Part shown: positions 35,635 to 45,120 of the stretch, piece by piece
Layout of the letters: the number at the start of each line of letters is the position of its first letter
Position numbering within the stretch: position 1 is the stretch's first letter
DNA from: a bacterium
Lineage (GTDB): Bacteria; Planctomycetota; Planctomycetia; Pirellulales; Pirellulaceae
Length of the DNA stretch: 64,000 bases
Assembly (NCBI GenBank): GCA_016124445.1
Contig: WGNR01000012.1
Coordinates: forward strand, 248,001-312,000
Reading direction: 5' to 3'
The notes under the pieces: generated by a model
Database searches by the model: none
What the model saw: only the letters and a program-made list of their open reading frames with translations
What the model was told of the DNA's origin: nothing
Program-made: the position numbers and the translations under genes

Positions 35635-35903
35635 AGCCGGACGACGAACTTTGCCTGTGCTTTCATGTCTCGATGCGCAAGGTCCAAAACTTTTGTCGGA
35701 TTGAAAAACCACAGCGTGCCTCGCAGCTATCCGAGTGTGGCGGAGCAGGTACCGGATGCGGTTGGTGCCGTCCCTTTCTCGAGCGAATTTTTGAAAGCCA
35801 GAAGCGCGCGGATTCCTCGCCGATGCCGTCCGCGGACGAGTACCGTAAAAATCGCGCGCAATACATCCGCGAAAAGAATGCCGGAGCGGCGGAAAACAGC
35901 TAA
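35631..35903 (+). CDS. BFD-like [2Fe-2S] small protein
   Basis: 90 residues. The first ~55 match a BFD-type iron-sulphur domain: C8 and C10 in LCLCFHVS, then C43 and C46 in GCGWCRPFLE, with a further Cys at 22 and 36. In bacterioferritin-associated ferredoxin these four Cys hold a [2Fe-2S] cluster used to release iron. The basic tail (SADEYRKNRAQYIREKN) is extra. Start overlaps the M20 peptidase stop, so the two are made together, though no obvious biochemical link is known. Confidence 0.75.
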   Translation: MKPDDELCLCFHVSMRKVQNFCRIEKPQRASQLSECGGAGTGCGWCRPFLERIFESQKRADSSPMPSADEYRKNRAQYIREKNAGAAENS

Positions 35904-35907
35904 CGCC

Positions 35908-35928
35908 TGGCCTATTAATAACAGGCCA
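35908..35928. terminator. Short hairpin between convergent genes
   Basis: tggcct (35908-35913) pairs with aggcca (35923-35928) around an A/T-rich 9-nt loop. It may terminate both convergent transcripts; the stem is only 6 bp. Confidence 0.4.
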
Positions 35929-35940
35929 TCGCAGAAACTG

Positions 35941-36294
35941 TTACTCCGCCGACTTTAAAGCCTGGGCAGCGGACTCTCGCGTAGGATAGCGTTGCCAGAG
36001 TGAATCAATCTTCGAGCGTTTGAGTACGTCTAAACAAGCGTCGTTCAGTCCCGCAATCACCAATTCTCCGTTCCGCTTCTTGATCAGTTTCCAAATACGA
36101 ATCAGAAACTGAATGAAGACGGATCCGATCGATTCGGTATGCGATACATCGAGAATCACCAGGGGGGGCGAAGCATGTTTTGCCACTTCCACCACCTGTT
36201 GGACTACGGGACTTAAATTCGACTCGTCAAGAGTGCGGTATTCAGGTCCAAACTCGAGAACAGTGATGTCACTTTGACGCAGAATATTAACCAT
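35941..36294 (-). CDS. STAS-domain (anti-anti-sigma-like) protein
   Basis: 117 residues forming one STAS domain: DITVLEFGPEYRTL, PPLVILDVSHTESIGSVFIQFL and NGELVIAGLNDACLDVL. The Ser of ESIGSVF is the position phosphorylated by anti-sigma kinases in SpoIIAA-type proteins, so switching by phosphorylation is possible. No kinase or phosphatase partner lies nearby. It is a single gene, divergent from the LOG-family gene. Confidence 0.85.
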   Translation of the reverse strand: MVNILRQSDITVLEFGPEYRTLDESNLSPVVQQVVEVAKHASPPLVILDVSHTESIGSVFIQFLIRIWKLIKKRNGELVIAGLNDACLDVLKRSKIDSLWQRYPTRESAAQALKSAE

Positions 36295-36674
36295 TTCAAA
36301 CGTTGGCTTTTGTGGGGTTTACCAGGTGATGAAAGGGAAAATCCTGACGTGACAATTTGAAGCTCGCCTTTCACGAGCCGCAATTTCTTAACTAACGTTC
36401 ATGTCAAGAACAATTTCGTCCATTACACAAAAACAAATTTCGGGGCTAGTTTATCGGTGAATGTCCGTAATAACAACCCCTTAACTTTTTCAATATTTAC
36501 ACAGGCATTACGAGATAATTGTATAGTTGAAAGTCCCCGCCAGCTATCCATATCTTCAGAGGGATGGGCTATGATTCCCGTGGGTGCCCTACCTTGAGAG
36601 GGTTGGTTCTTGCCCATTTCCTTGATCTCTCTGGATGCCAGATTTACAAATCCATCCGATAAGGAGACGGACCG
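36295..36674. other. 380-bp A/T-rich divergent intergenic region
   Basis: No gene is supported. TTTACA (36496-36501) and TATAGT (36522-36527) could form a plus-strand promoter, but the spacing of 20 bp is long. Confidence 0.4.
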
Positions 36675-37727
36675 GTGAGTCGTTTTGAGGGAACTGATTC
36701 TGATGACCAACCGCTCGGCAAAAGTGAACGTCGCGGCTTTGAGATCAATCAGCTTCTAGATCAGATCCGTGAAACTGCGGACAAACTGCAACGTGACGAA
36801 GCAACTCGCGGCGACCTCAAATTGCTTTCGCGCTCTCTGAAGGAATTGCGATACGCGTTCAAGGTTTTCACGCCCTATCGCGACAAACGCAAAGTCACCA
36901 TCTTCGGTTCGGCCCGTACACGAGAAGAACATCCCAACTACCAGGCCGCAATCGTATTTGCCGAAAAAATGGCGACAGCAGGCTGGCTGGTGATTACCGG
37001 CGCTGGCGGCGGCATCATGGAAGCGGGACACCGAGGCGCAGGCCGGGCCGCGGCGATGGGGCTCAACATCATGCTCCCCTTCGAGCAGTCCGCCAACCCG
37101 GTCATTCATGGCGACGAGAAGCTCGTCAACATGAAATACTTCTTCACCCGCAAACTGATGTTCGTCAAAGAGTGTGACGCCGTCGTCTGTCTGCCCGGTG
37201 GTTTTGGAACGCTGGATGAAGCGTTCGAAGTCTTGACGCTGGTACAAACCGGCAAACGGGACCTGTTTCCAATTGTGTTGCTGGACGCCCCTGGCGGTAC
37301 CTATTGGCAGAAGCTGGATGCCTTTATTCGCGACCCACTCCACGCCGATGCGTTGATCTCGCCGGAAGACTTTGCCCTATACAAAGTGACTGATCAGGTC
37401 GACGAGGCAGTACGAGAGGTCGAGCAGTTCTACAAGGTTTATCACAGCATGCGCTACGTGCGGAAACAGCTGGTAATCCGGACCAAAGAGCCTGTTTCCA
37501 GCCAACTACTGGCAGAGATTCAGCGAGAATTCCAGGACATCCTCAGCGAAGGAGAATTCGAGGTCCGGGATGCATTGCCGCAAGAGGACGAGCCTGCCCT
37601 GGCCGAGATGTCGCGGCTGGTGTTTACATTCAATCGCCGCAACATCGGCCGCTTGCGGATGCTGATCGACTGTATCAATGCCGGCAGCATCGAGCCGGCA
37701 TCGAGAGATTTTGGCTTGAGCGACTGA
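36675..37727 (+). CDS. LOG-family (TIGR00730-type) Rossmann-fold protein
   Basis: 350 residues from a GTG with AAGGAG eight bases upstream. The LOG core (~70-250) shows VTIFGSAR, GAGGGIMEAGHRGAG and the diagnostic PGGFGTLDEAFEVLTL (P-G-G-x-G-T-x-x-E). Proven members hydrolyse nucleoside 5'-monophosphates to free bases and ribose 5-phosphate, including cytokinin ribotides. This one has a helical N-terminal extension (~20-65) and ~100 C-terminal residues (YHSMRYVRKQLVIRTKEP, FTFNRRNIGRLRMLIDCI) beyond the core. Substrate is unknown. It is convergent with the cytochrome gene (9 bp between stops). Confidence 0.88.
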   Translation: MSRFEGTDSDDQPLGKSERRGFEINQLLDQIRETADKLQRDEATRGDLKLLSRSLKELRYAFKVFTPYRDKRKVTIFGSARTREEHPNYQAAIVFAEKMATAGWLVITGAGGGIMEAGHRGAGRAAAMGLNIMLPFEQSANPVIHGDEKLVNMKYFFTRKLMFVKECDAVVCLPGGFGTLDEAFEVLTLVQTGKRDLFPIVLLDAPGGTYWQKLDAFIRDPLHADALISPEDFALYKVTDQVDEAVREVEQFYKVYHSMRYVRKQLVIRTKEPVSSQLLAEIQREFQDILSEGEFEVRDALPQEDEPALAEMSRLVFTFNRRNIGRLRMLIDCINAGSIEPASRDFGLSD

Positions 37728-37736
37728 GCCGCGTTT

Positions 37737-40700
37737 CTAGCGAACCGATGGGCTCGACTTCCGCTCGGCGATACGCGAGCTATTGGCCGACTTGTTCGCT
37801 TTCAAGTAGGTCATCAGGTCGCCGATTTCCTCCGCCGTCAGTTTATCGAGCAAGCCGGTTGGCATGACGCTGACCTTGGACGGAACGATTTCTTCGACGC
37901 TGGCGGAAGGCACGATCGACTTGTTGCCCTGGCTATCGATCAACACGTAGTCGCCGCTGGGGCTGGCTGAAACGAGCCCCGAGTAAACCTTGCCGTCAAG
38001 GGTCAGAATCTTCTTGGTGATGTACTGATCCGAGATCACGTGCGATGGGAACAGAATCGACTCCAGGATCTGTTTCTTCTGGAAGCGATGCGAAATATCG
38101 GTCAAATCAGGACCGATCGCTTCGCCAGTTCCTTCCATCCGGTGGCATGCCGAGCATTGAGCTTTCTTGAAGATCGCCGCCCCTGAGGTGGCGTTTCCTC
38201 CGTGATACTCATCGTCAGCCATGAACTCGAGCAATTCGTCCAGGTTCCAGTTGCTCGACTTGGCATCCACCAACTTGGCTTCGGGCAACTCGGGATAGTT
38301 TTTCGAGAACCACTTCTGCCAGGTTTCCATTTGTTTTTTGAACGTATCGGATGGAGTTGCCACCGACTCGCCGGTCCATTTGACCAACAGTTTGTTGACC
38401 TCTTGCCGACAGGCATCGTCCGATCGCAAACCGAGCATAATCAACTGGCGAATTGCTTCAGGATCGTCCGTCGTATCGGAAGATTCCGTCATCTTTTCAA
38501 CGACGGTGGCGGCAAACTTGTCATCTAAGATCGGCAGTGCCTTGATCAACAGCGGATAGTTCTCGCCATCGGGCTTCTGAGCCAGACCAAAAGCAATCGA
38601 GGCCCGGCGTTCCGGTTCTTGCTCGAATGCCTCACGCAGATAAGCCATGTTCTCCGGAGTACCGTTGGAAGCCAGGATTGCAACGATTCCCTTCCGCATC
38701 CGCACGGCAACAGCCGTATCGTTGTCGACCAATTCCTTGTCGATCATGCGCAAGGTTTCCAGCACTTGTTCGCTAGGGTGTTCTGGCAGCTCGAACAAAA
38801 CTGCCAGGGCAGCGTTCGGCCAGACGTGACCGAGGGTCAAGGCGACGTACTGTTCCTGAGGCGTGAGGCATTTCACGAATTCCTTCGTGCTTGTTTCGAT
38901 GTAGCCGCGCAGACCTTCTCCACCCTCGATTTTCAGGCCATTCTCCAGATGGCCCAGCAGTTTCAGCTTCTGCTCCGAGGTCCACCCTTCGCGGATGAAC
39001 GACATGTGCATGGCCAGATTCAAACGTTCCGCCGCCGGAATGTCGCTATCGAGATGGGCGATGTAACGGTCGGTGATCGACGAGACGTGGAAGTGAGCCA
39101 GCGTGCGAATCAACTCGCGATTCATCTTGTCGTCGCCGGCAGGGAATTCGCTGGCAATGCGATCCGCCAGGCCTGGCAGATCATCATCTTTCAAGTCTGC
39201 CCGGTGAATGGCGAGTTGAATCACTCGCAGCATCACCAGGAATTCGTCATCGCTCAAATAACCATCCAGCCGAGATTGAGCGTTCTTGGCGATGTCGATG
39301 GCGATTTCATGCGACGGTTGAGCAACCAGGGCGGCCACACTGCCGGCATTGAACAGTTCGGTCGAATCGGTCTTCAGGACTTCTTCAATCCAACCGTCGA
39401 CGGGCTGACTTTCAAGCAGACGACGAGCCGTGAACGCTTCTCGCCGATCTTCCGAGACCAACAACGGACGCAGTTCATCCAATGTGACCTTGGCGTCAAT
39501 CGCGGTCAGCGTTTCGCAAACTTGCCGTCGGACCGCGGCACTGTCGTGGTCGAGCATCTCCTTCAAGCGATCGATCGTTTCATCGCCCGGGTAATTGACC
39601 AACATCGCGACTGCCTTCTCGGCAACTTCAGGAGTGTCGTCCTTAGTCAGTTCGACCAGCATCTTCTGCGACGGCGTCGGGCCGTAAAGCTGCATCAGGT
39701 CTAAGGCGCGCGTGCGGTAGAACGCAGGGTTCTCTTTGGCGATGGCAACACCTTGTATCTGTGGATCCCACAGTTCACCCAGCTCCGACTGGATCTCGGC
39801 GATTTGCTGACGTCCCCAGGCACTTTCAGGCTGTGGATAGCGAATCGCTTTGGCGATACCTTCTCCCAGGTGATCCTCGTCCTCGGCAGCGTCCCCTTTG
39901 TAGATGATTCGGTACAAACCGCCCTCGGTGCCGCGTCCACCGGTGGTGAAGTAAACCCAACCGTCCGGACCAACTTCGATATCGGTCACGTTCATCGGCT
40001 TCCCTTCCAACAGCGGTTCGCTCTTGGCTTCGTAGCCGGCACCTTTCCGCTTTAGCGAAACGGTACTGATTCGCCCGTTGGCCCAATCGGTAATCAGCAA
40101 GCGATTCTGATACTTGGCCGGGAACTTGAAATGATCGTAGACAACAATCCCCGTCGGCGAGCCTGCACCGGTCTCGAGAATCGGCGGCATGCAGTCCGGA
40201 TAGTAGTCAGGCCACTTGGCCCAACCGCTGCGCCAGCCAAAGTCGGCACCGGGGATCACCTGGTAAAGCCTCGTCGGACGATGCCAGACCAGACCTTCGT
40301 CCCATTCCATGTCGCTGTCGTGAATGAACAAGTCGCCGTTGCGATTGAAGGTCAGATCGTAAGCGTTGCGGATACCGCCTGCCACGATTTCGACGTTGCG
40401 TCCTTCGATGTCGGTCCGCAAGACCATGCCGCCTGGGGATTTCACACCAACGGCATGCCCGCCTGGGTCTTCAAACCGGGGAACCAGGTCCCCTTCGTAG
40501 AAGTGCCGATGCGGGCTCATTTCCGAAGCGCTGGTCTCGAGCTTGGTATCGTTACCGGAAGCAACGTAGATCAAGCCATCCGGTCCCAAGGCCAAACCAT
40601 GTGGACCATGTTCGCCGATGGCGCCGTTGAATTTGATCAACGTGCCGATTTCTTCCAAGAGACCATCACCATCAGTATCGCTCAGACGATAGAGCCCGGT

Positions 40701-41723
40701 GCCTTGCGAGCCTTCTCCGACAACGAAAACATCACCATTGAGTGCCAGGATGCCTTGGACGTTTTTAATTGAGTTGTTGTAGACACGTTCCGAATCGACG
40801 ACGCCGTCGTCGTTGGTATCGTACAGCAGCATCAGGTCGCCCCCTTCTTTCGAGGCGATGATGTTGCCGAACTCGTTGAATGTCATCGAGATCAACGCGC
40901 CGGTCTTTTCCGAAGAAAGAACCTCTTGGATCGCAAATCCAGGCAGAATCCGGAAACGAGAAGCTTCGCCCGTTTCTTCGGTTTGGGTCACCTCAGTCGG
41001 CGGGGCCGGAGTCGTGGTTGCCTTCTTAGCCGACGAAATCGGCTTGGCCTGGATCGGAGGCTTCGAGTTCTTCGAGACTTCCGCAAAGGTGGGTTCAGGC
41101 GGCACGGGCGGTCCACCGGGACGCGGGGCTGGCCTTTTCTCGGCAACCTGCTGCGGCTGCGGAATCTCAGGTTGCCCTGCTCCCCAAGCAATGGAAGGGT
41201 CGGACGGACCGAGTTCGCGGGCGTCGGGCCAGCGGCTATCGCTGTAGAAATTCGATTGCCACAACGGGAAAGGATTCAGCTCGGTTTTCCAGGTAGAATT
41301 CGTCGGGAAAGGGACCCGCTCGCCGTTGGGACCAATGATAGTAACCTGGGCGAGAAGTCCGGCCCCTTTGCCATTGGTGTTGTTGACTTGAACCGCAATG
41401 ACATTACGGCCGATTTCCAGTTGGCTGGAAATATCGTAGGTCTTGGGCTTGGTGCTGTTGTCACCGTCGGCAACCTTCTTGCCATTAACCCATAGTTGGT
41501 ATTGATCGTCGGCGGTGATCATGATTTGACCACCCTTCATCTTCCCGATCTTGATGTTTTTCCGAAAGAAACAGGTCGTCGAAGGCGTCTGATCCTTTTG
41601 ATGTTGCGGGGCCCAAATCCACTGTGGCGATTTGGCCTGAGCTTGAGCCGTACCGGCATCCATGGCTACCAGAATCGTAGCGACGATCAGCAACAACCAG
41701 GGCATTTTCGGGGTGGTAAACAT
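37737..41723 (-). CDS. Giant PVC-type CxxCH haem protein with beta-propeller and HEAT repeats
   Basis: About 1328 residues. Signal peptide (LLLIVATILVAMDAGTAQAQ), then a jelly-roll-like domain (~30-150; ADDQYQLWVNGKKV, ISSQLEIGRNVIAVQVN), a Pro-rich linker, a PQQ-dehydrogenase-like beta-propeller (~250-620; LALGPDGLIYVASGND, RNAYDLTFNRNGDLFIHDSD), HEAT-like helices (~650-1130) and a C-terminal haem domain with CSACHRMEGTGEAIGPDLTD and downstream GKVYSG. This is the planctomycete/Verrucomicrobia membrane-bound-dehydrogenase architecture; likely periplasmic oxidation of a sugar or polyol with electron transfer via haem. Substrate and partners are unknown. ATG 41723 is chosen before the signal peptide; the frame extends to 41837. 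Confidence 0.88.
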   Translation of the reverse strand: MFTTPKMPWLLLIVATILVAMDAGTAQAQAKSPQWIWAPQHQKDQTPSTTCFFRKNIKIGKMKGGQIMITADDQYQLWVNGKKVADGDNSTKPKTYDISSQLEIGRNVIAVQVNNTNGKGAGLLAQVTIIGPNGERVPFPTNSTWKTELNPFPLWQSNFYSDSRWPDARELGPSDPSIAWGAGQPEIPQPQQVAEKRPAPRPGGPPVPPEPTFAEVSKNSKPPIQAKPISSAKKATTTPAPPTEVTQTEETGEASRFRILPGFAIQEVLSSEKTGALISMTFNEFGNIIASKEGGDLMLLYDTNDDGVVDSERVYNNSIKNVQGILALNGDVFVVGEGSQGTGLYRLSDTDGDGLLEEIGTLIKFNGAIGEHGPHGLALGPDGLIYVASGNDTKLETSASEMSPHRHFYEGDLVPRFEDPGGHAVGVKSPGGMVLRTDIEGRNVEIVAGGIRNAYDLTFNRNGDLFIHDSDMEWDEGLVWHRPTRLYQVIPGADFGWRSGWAKWPDYYPDCMPPILETGAGSPTGIVVYDHFKFPAKYQNRLLITDWANGRISTVSLKRKGAGYEAKSEPLLEGKPMNVTDIEVGPDGWVYFTTGGRGTEGGLYRIIYKGDAAEDEDHLGEGIAKAIRYPQPESAWGRQQIAEIQSELGELWDPQIQGVAIAKENPAFYRTRALDLMQLYGPTPSQKMLVELTKDDTPEVAEKAVAMLVNYPGDETIDRLKEMLDHDSAAVRRQVCETLTAIDAKVTLDELRPLLVSEDRREAFTARRLLESQPVDGWIEEVLKTDSTELFNAGSVAALVAQPSHEIAIDIAKNAQSRLDGYLSDDEFLVMLRVIQLAIHRADLKDDDLPGLADRIASEFPAGDDKMNRELIRTLAHFHVSSITDRYIAHLDSDIPAAERLNLAMHMSFIREGWTSEQKLKLLGHLENGLKIEGGEGLRGYIETSTKEFVKCLTPQEQYVALTLGHVWPNAALAVLFELPEHPSEQVLETLRMIDKELVDNDTAVAVRMRKGIVAILASNGTPENMAYLREAFEQEPERRASIAFGLAQKPDGENYPLLIKALPILDDKFAATVVEKMTESSDTTDDPEAIRQLIMLGLRSDDACRQEVNKLLVKWTGESVATPSDTFKKQMETWQKWFSKNYPELPEAKLVDAKSSNWNLDELLEFMADDEYHGGNATSGAAIFKKAQCSACHRMEGTGEAIGPDLTDISHRFQKKQILESILFPSHVISDQYITKKILTLDGKVYSGLVSASPSGDYVLIDSQGNKSIVPSASVEEIVPSKVSVMPTGLLDKLTAEEIGDLMTYLKANKSANSSRIAERKSSPSVR

Positions 41724-41969
41724 CTTCAATCTCTTGCCAGTGACTTTTCGATTGCTCCGACGGATCGCTGGTCGGGATCCCACAAGAGCGCATTTCGGTA
41801 TCATCCTTATGGGGAAAGATCGGGTAGCCGCCGCCATAAAATCAGCAAAATCGGATCAACTAGCAAAATTTACCCCGGTTACTAGTGGCAGCAATTCATG
41901 CCCCAAGCTGCCCGTACGAGAAGGCTCTGAAGCATGCACGAGCAAGGGTTAACCGCACTAACTGCGTTA

Positions 41970-41998
41970 TTGACCGGCATTTTTGATCTGTTTACGAT
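41970..41998 (+). promoter_or_regulatory. Sigma70-type promoter of the oligopeptide ABC operon
   Basis: TTGACC (41970-41975) and TACGAT (41993-41998) are separated by 17 bp, giving a leader of about 110 nt before ATG 42116. The rest of the 41724-42115 gap shows no gene. Confidence 0.6.
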
Positions 41999-42115
41999 TC
42001 GTTTGAGAATGTTTAGGGAATCTGCATTAATTGAGCGGAAGGGCAAGTACGCTAGCGATGATCGCATTGCCGTCCTTCTTCTCACATGGATGCATTCTTC
42101 ATAAGAGGTTGCGTA

Positions 42116-44071
42116 ATGACCCAGGCCCGCGGTGCATTGAGTTTTTGTCTCGTCTTCTCCCTCGGATTGCTGGTCCTTGCGGTTGGCTGCACAGGAGGAA
42201 GCACCGAGCAGTCACCCGAACTAACCAAAGAGGCCCTCGCCAACTTCAACTACGATGAAGGACTCCCAGACAAAGACTTCAAACCGCCAGCCACCTTGGA
42301 AGATCTGGACAGTTCGGTCGCCTGGCTAAACAAGCCAGTAGTCGAACCGATGGCACACCACCAGAAAGAGCTGGCCAACTACAAGCCGGCGGTTACTCCC
42401 CAGGAAGCATGCGAGTTGCGTCCCAAGACGATCGAGGATTACGACGAGATCCTGGCAGCCATGAAGATCCAGCCGTCGGATGCCAATCCGGCTGACGAGG
42501 ATGCCACCTGGGTACATCACGAATCAGGCGATGTGAACAGTTTGAACCCGCTGCGAATGAGTTCGACCAGCGACTTCTTCTTCGCCACGATGACCAGCGT
42601 TCAGCTGACGACATCCAACATTAAACTGGAACCGGTCGGCGATGGGCGTTTCGTCAAATCGTGGCAAGGGAACGACGACAACACGATCCACAAGTTCGTT
42701 ATCCGAGACGATCTGACCTGGTCGGACGGCAAACCAATAACGGCCTACGACTGGGAGTTCACCTTCAAGGTGCTGATGCATCCCAAGCTAACCACCATGT
42801 TCCCGGCGATCCCAAGTTCGCTGGACAAGATCAAAATGGTCAAAGCGTATGACGACCATACGCTGGTAATCTTCTATGAGATGTCGAGCATGGTGAACGA
42901 CCTGAAGCCGGAGTTCCCCATAATTCCGAAGCATCTGTACGAAGCGCAGATCGCGCTTGATCCGACATTAACCGACAGCGACTTCTACCTCGACCAAGAA
43001 CAAAAACCGGTCGTCGGCGGTCCTTACGAAGTTGTCATTCGTGAACGCAACCAGCGGATCATCTTGCGACGCCGCGACGATTTCTATATGCACGATGGCA
43101 AACAGGTCCGGCCCAAGCCCTATTTCAAAGAAGTCCGCATCGAGATCATCTCGAACCCCAGCCAATCGCTGTTGAAGATGACCGCAGGACAACTGGATGA
43201 CTCGGAAATCTCGGCCACGAATTGGGACACCGAGGCAAACACGCCTGATTTCTACAAAAACAATATCAAAGTCAAACATATTGCCTGGTCAGAAGGGCAT
43301 ATCATCTGGAACACGAAGAGACCCTATTTCGACGACCCCCGAGTTCGCCGAGCCATGAGCTACGCGGTCGACTACGACACCGTACTCAACGTGATCCTCA
43401 AGGGGATTCATCAGCAGGCAAACGGTCCATTCCATCCAACGGCCTGGTATGCTCCCCAGCCGTCGCTTCCGATGTACACGACCGACCTGGACCAAGCTCG
43501 CGAGTTGCTGGCCGAGGCAGGATGGAAAGATACCGACTCCGACGGGATCCTCGACAAAGAGGTAAACGGTGAGAAGGTACCATTCACCTTCCAACTGATG
43601 CATGCCGCTGGCGTGCCGACTTTGGAACTGATTGCCAAGGAGTATGCCAACGATTTCAGCAAGCTGGGGATCAAGTGCGAACCGCGCGGGTTTGAGTGGA
43701 CCGTCCTGCAAGAAAAGGCTCGGCAGCATACCTTCGACGCGATGATGTCGGGCTGGGGATCAGGCGGCGATCCATTCTCGACCGAGAACATCTACGCCAC
43801 CGATGAATTTCGCAACTATGGCCAATACTCGAATCCACGAGTCGACGAACTGTACGACCTTGGTTTTGCCGAACTCGATCGAGAAAAACGAGCCAAGCAC
43901 TACCAGGAAATCGCTAAGATCCTGCACGAAGAACAACCCTATACCTGGATCTATTACCGTGCAGACTTGTATGGCTTCAATAAGAAAATGCGAGGATACC
44001 AGTTCAGCCCGACCTCACCTTGGTTCTACGAGCCAGGGCCTTTTTCGGTCTGGAAGGCAAAAGCCGAGTAA
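42116..44071 (+). CDS. Oligopeptide ABC transporter, substrate-binding lipoprotein
   Basis: 651 residues, about 100 more than typical OppA/DppA. The ATG has GAGG seven bases upstream. A lipoprotein signal ends in LAVGC (Cys25). The SBP-5 fold is clear from residue ~140: DVNSLNPLRM, VIRDDLTWSDGKPITAYDWEFTF, DDPRVRRAMSYAVDYDTVL, LLAEAGWKDTDSDG, and MMSGWGSGGDPF. The N-terminal ~110 residues before the fold (FNYDEGLPDKDFKPPATLED, EILAAMKIQPSD) are unusual. It would bind peptides or similar solutes at the outer face of the inner membrane. First gene of a four-gene operon. Confidence 0.92.
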   Translation: MTQARGALSFCLVFSLGLLVLAVGCTGGSTEQSPELTKEALANFNYDEGLPDKDFKPPATLEDLDSSVAWLNKPVVEPMAHHQKELANYKPAVTPQEACELRPKTIEDYDEILAAMKIQPSDANPADEDATWVHHESGDVNSLNPLRMSSTSDFFFATMTSVQLTTSNIKLEPVGDGRFVKSWQGNDDNTIHKFVIRDDLTWSDGKPITAYDWEFTFKVLMHPKLTTMFPAIPSSLDKIKMVKAYDDHTLVIFYEMSSMVNDLKPEFPIIPKHLYEAQIALDPTLTDSDFYLDQEQKPVVGGPYEVVIRERNQRIILRRRDDFYMHDGKQVRPKPYFKEVRIEIISNPSQSLLKMTAGQLDDSEISATNWDTEANTPDFYKNNIKVKHIAWSEGHIIWNTKRPYFDDPRVRRAMSYAVDYDTVLNVILKGIHQQANGPFHPTAWYAPQPSLPMYTTDLDQARELLAEAGWKDTDSDGILDKEVNGEKVPFTFQLMHAAGVPTLELIAKEYANDFSKLGIKCEPRGFEWTVLQEKARQHTFDAMMSGWGSGGDPFSTENIYATDEFRNYGQYSNPRVDELYDLGFAELDREKRAKHYQEIAKILHEEQPYTWIYYRADLYGFNKKMRGYQFSPTSPWFYEPGPFSVWKAKAE

Positions 44072-44131
44072 CCTGCTCATCCACTCGTTTCCTCCTCGCT
44101 ATCTTTTCAGAGAATCTGGAGCAATTGCTGC

Positions 44132-45118
44132 ATGCTGACGTACATCGCACGCCGCATCATCATCGGAGCTTTCACCTTGCTGGCAGTGACCAGCTTGGTG
44201 TATTGCCTGATCCGCAACATGCCGGGAACTCCGCTCACTCAGATGACCGAGAATCCGAATGCCAAGCAGATCATGAGCGAGAAGCAGCAAAAAGAATTGA
44301 TGGCCCAATATCATCTTGATAAGCCATGGATTGTTGGCTACGGCTATTGGTTGGCCGGGGTGGCCCAAGGCGATTTGGGACGCGGCATCAACCCCGGGGA
44401 TCGTGATCGTGTGACTCGGATCATCGGCAGGCGGCTTCCCAATACGCTGAAGCTGACGCTCACTTCGTTCTTTTTGACCTACCTACTTTGTATCCCCATG
44501 GGACTCTATTCGACGGCGCGCAATGCGACTCCGACCGAACGCACGATGGCGATCACACTGTACATTTTGTATGCACTGCCAACCTTCGTGGCGGCCCTTT
44601 ACATGAACTTACTGTTCGGTGTGAAGTTGGGCTGGATGCCGATTACCGGAATGACCAGTGAAGACTACTACCAGTTGAGTACGCTCGGAAAGCTGGGAGA
44701 CACGCTTCATCACGCCATCCTGCCAATCATTTGTTTGACGTATGGTTCGCTCGCCTACTACACCCGCTTCATCAAGGCCAACATGCTGGAAACGGTTCAG
44801 CAAGATTACATCCGAACAGCGCTGGCGAAAGGTGTCAGCCCGCGAAAAGCGTTGGTGGTCCATGCGTTTCGCAATGCCTTGATTCCGCTGGTCACGCTGA
44901 TCGGCTTGACGTTGCCCACGCTGTTGGCCGGTTCAGTTATTTTGGAATCGATTTACCAGTGGGATGGCATCGGCCATCTCTTCATCGAAAAAGTCACACA
45001 GCGCGATTATCCCGTGATCATGGGGCTGGTTCTGATGTTTTCGGTCATGACCCTGCTGGGTCAATTGGTGGCCGATGTGCTGTACGCCGTTGTCGACCCC
45101 AGGATCACCTATTCGTAA
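44132..45118 (+). CDS. Oligopeptide ABC transporter permease, DppB/OppB type
   Basis: 328 residues, six membrane helices. The start YIARRIIIGAFTLLAVTSLVYCLIR is typical of OppB, and the EAA loop that contacts the ATPase is DYIRTALAKGVSPRKALVVHAFRNALIPL. It ends two bases before the next permease start. Together with that permease it forms the channel for solutes delivered by the lipoprotein encoded upstream. Confidence 0.95.
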   Translation: MLTYIARRIIIGAFTLLAVTSLVYCLIRNMPGTPLTQMTENPNAKQIMSEKQQKELMAQYHLDKPWIVGYGYWLAGVAQGDLGRGINPGDRDRVTRIIGRRLPNTLKLTLTSFFLTYLLCIPMGLYSTARNATPTERTMAITLYILYALPTFVAALYMNLLFGVKLGWMPITGMTSEDYYQLSTLGKLGDTLHHAILPIICLTYGSLAYYTRFIKANMLETVQQDYIRTALAKGVSPRKALVVHAFRNALIPLVTLIGLTLPTLLAGSVILESIYQWDGIGHLFIEKVTQRDYPVIMGLVLMFSVMTLLGQLVADVLYAVVDPRITYS

Positions 45119-45120
45119 GC

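Noticed and set aside
44731..45120. Extension of the OppC-type frame upstream
   Set aside because: It overlaps the OppB-type gene; OppC similarity begins after ATG 45121.
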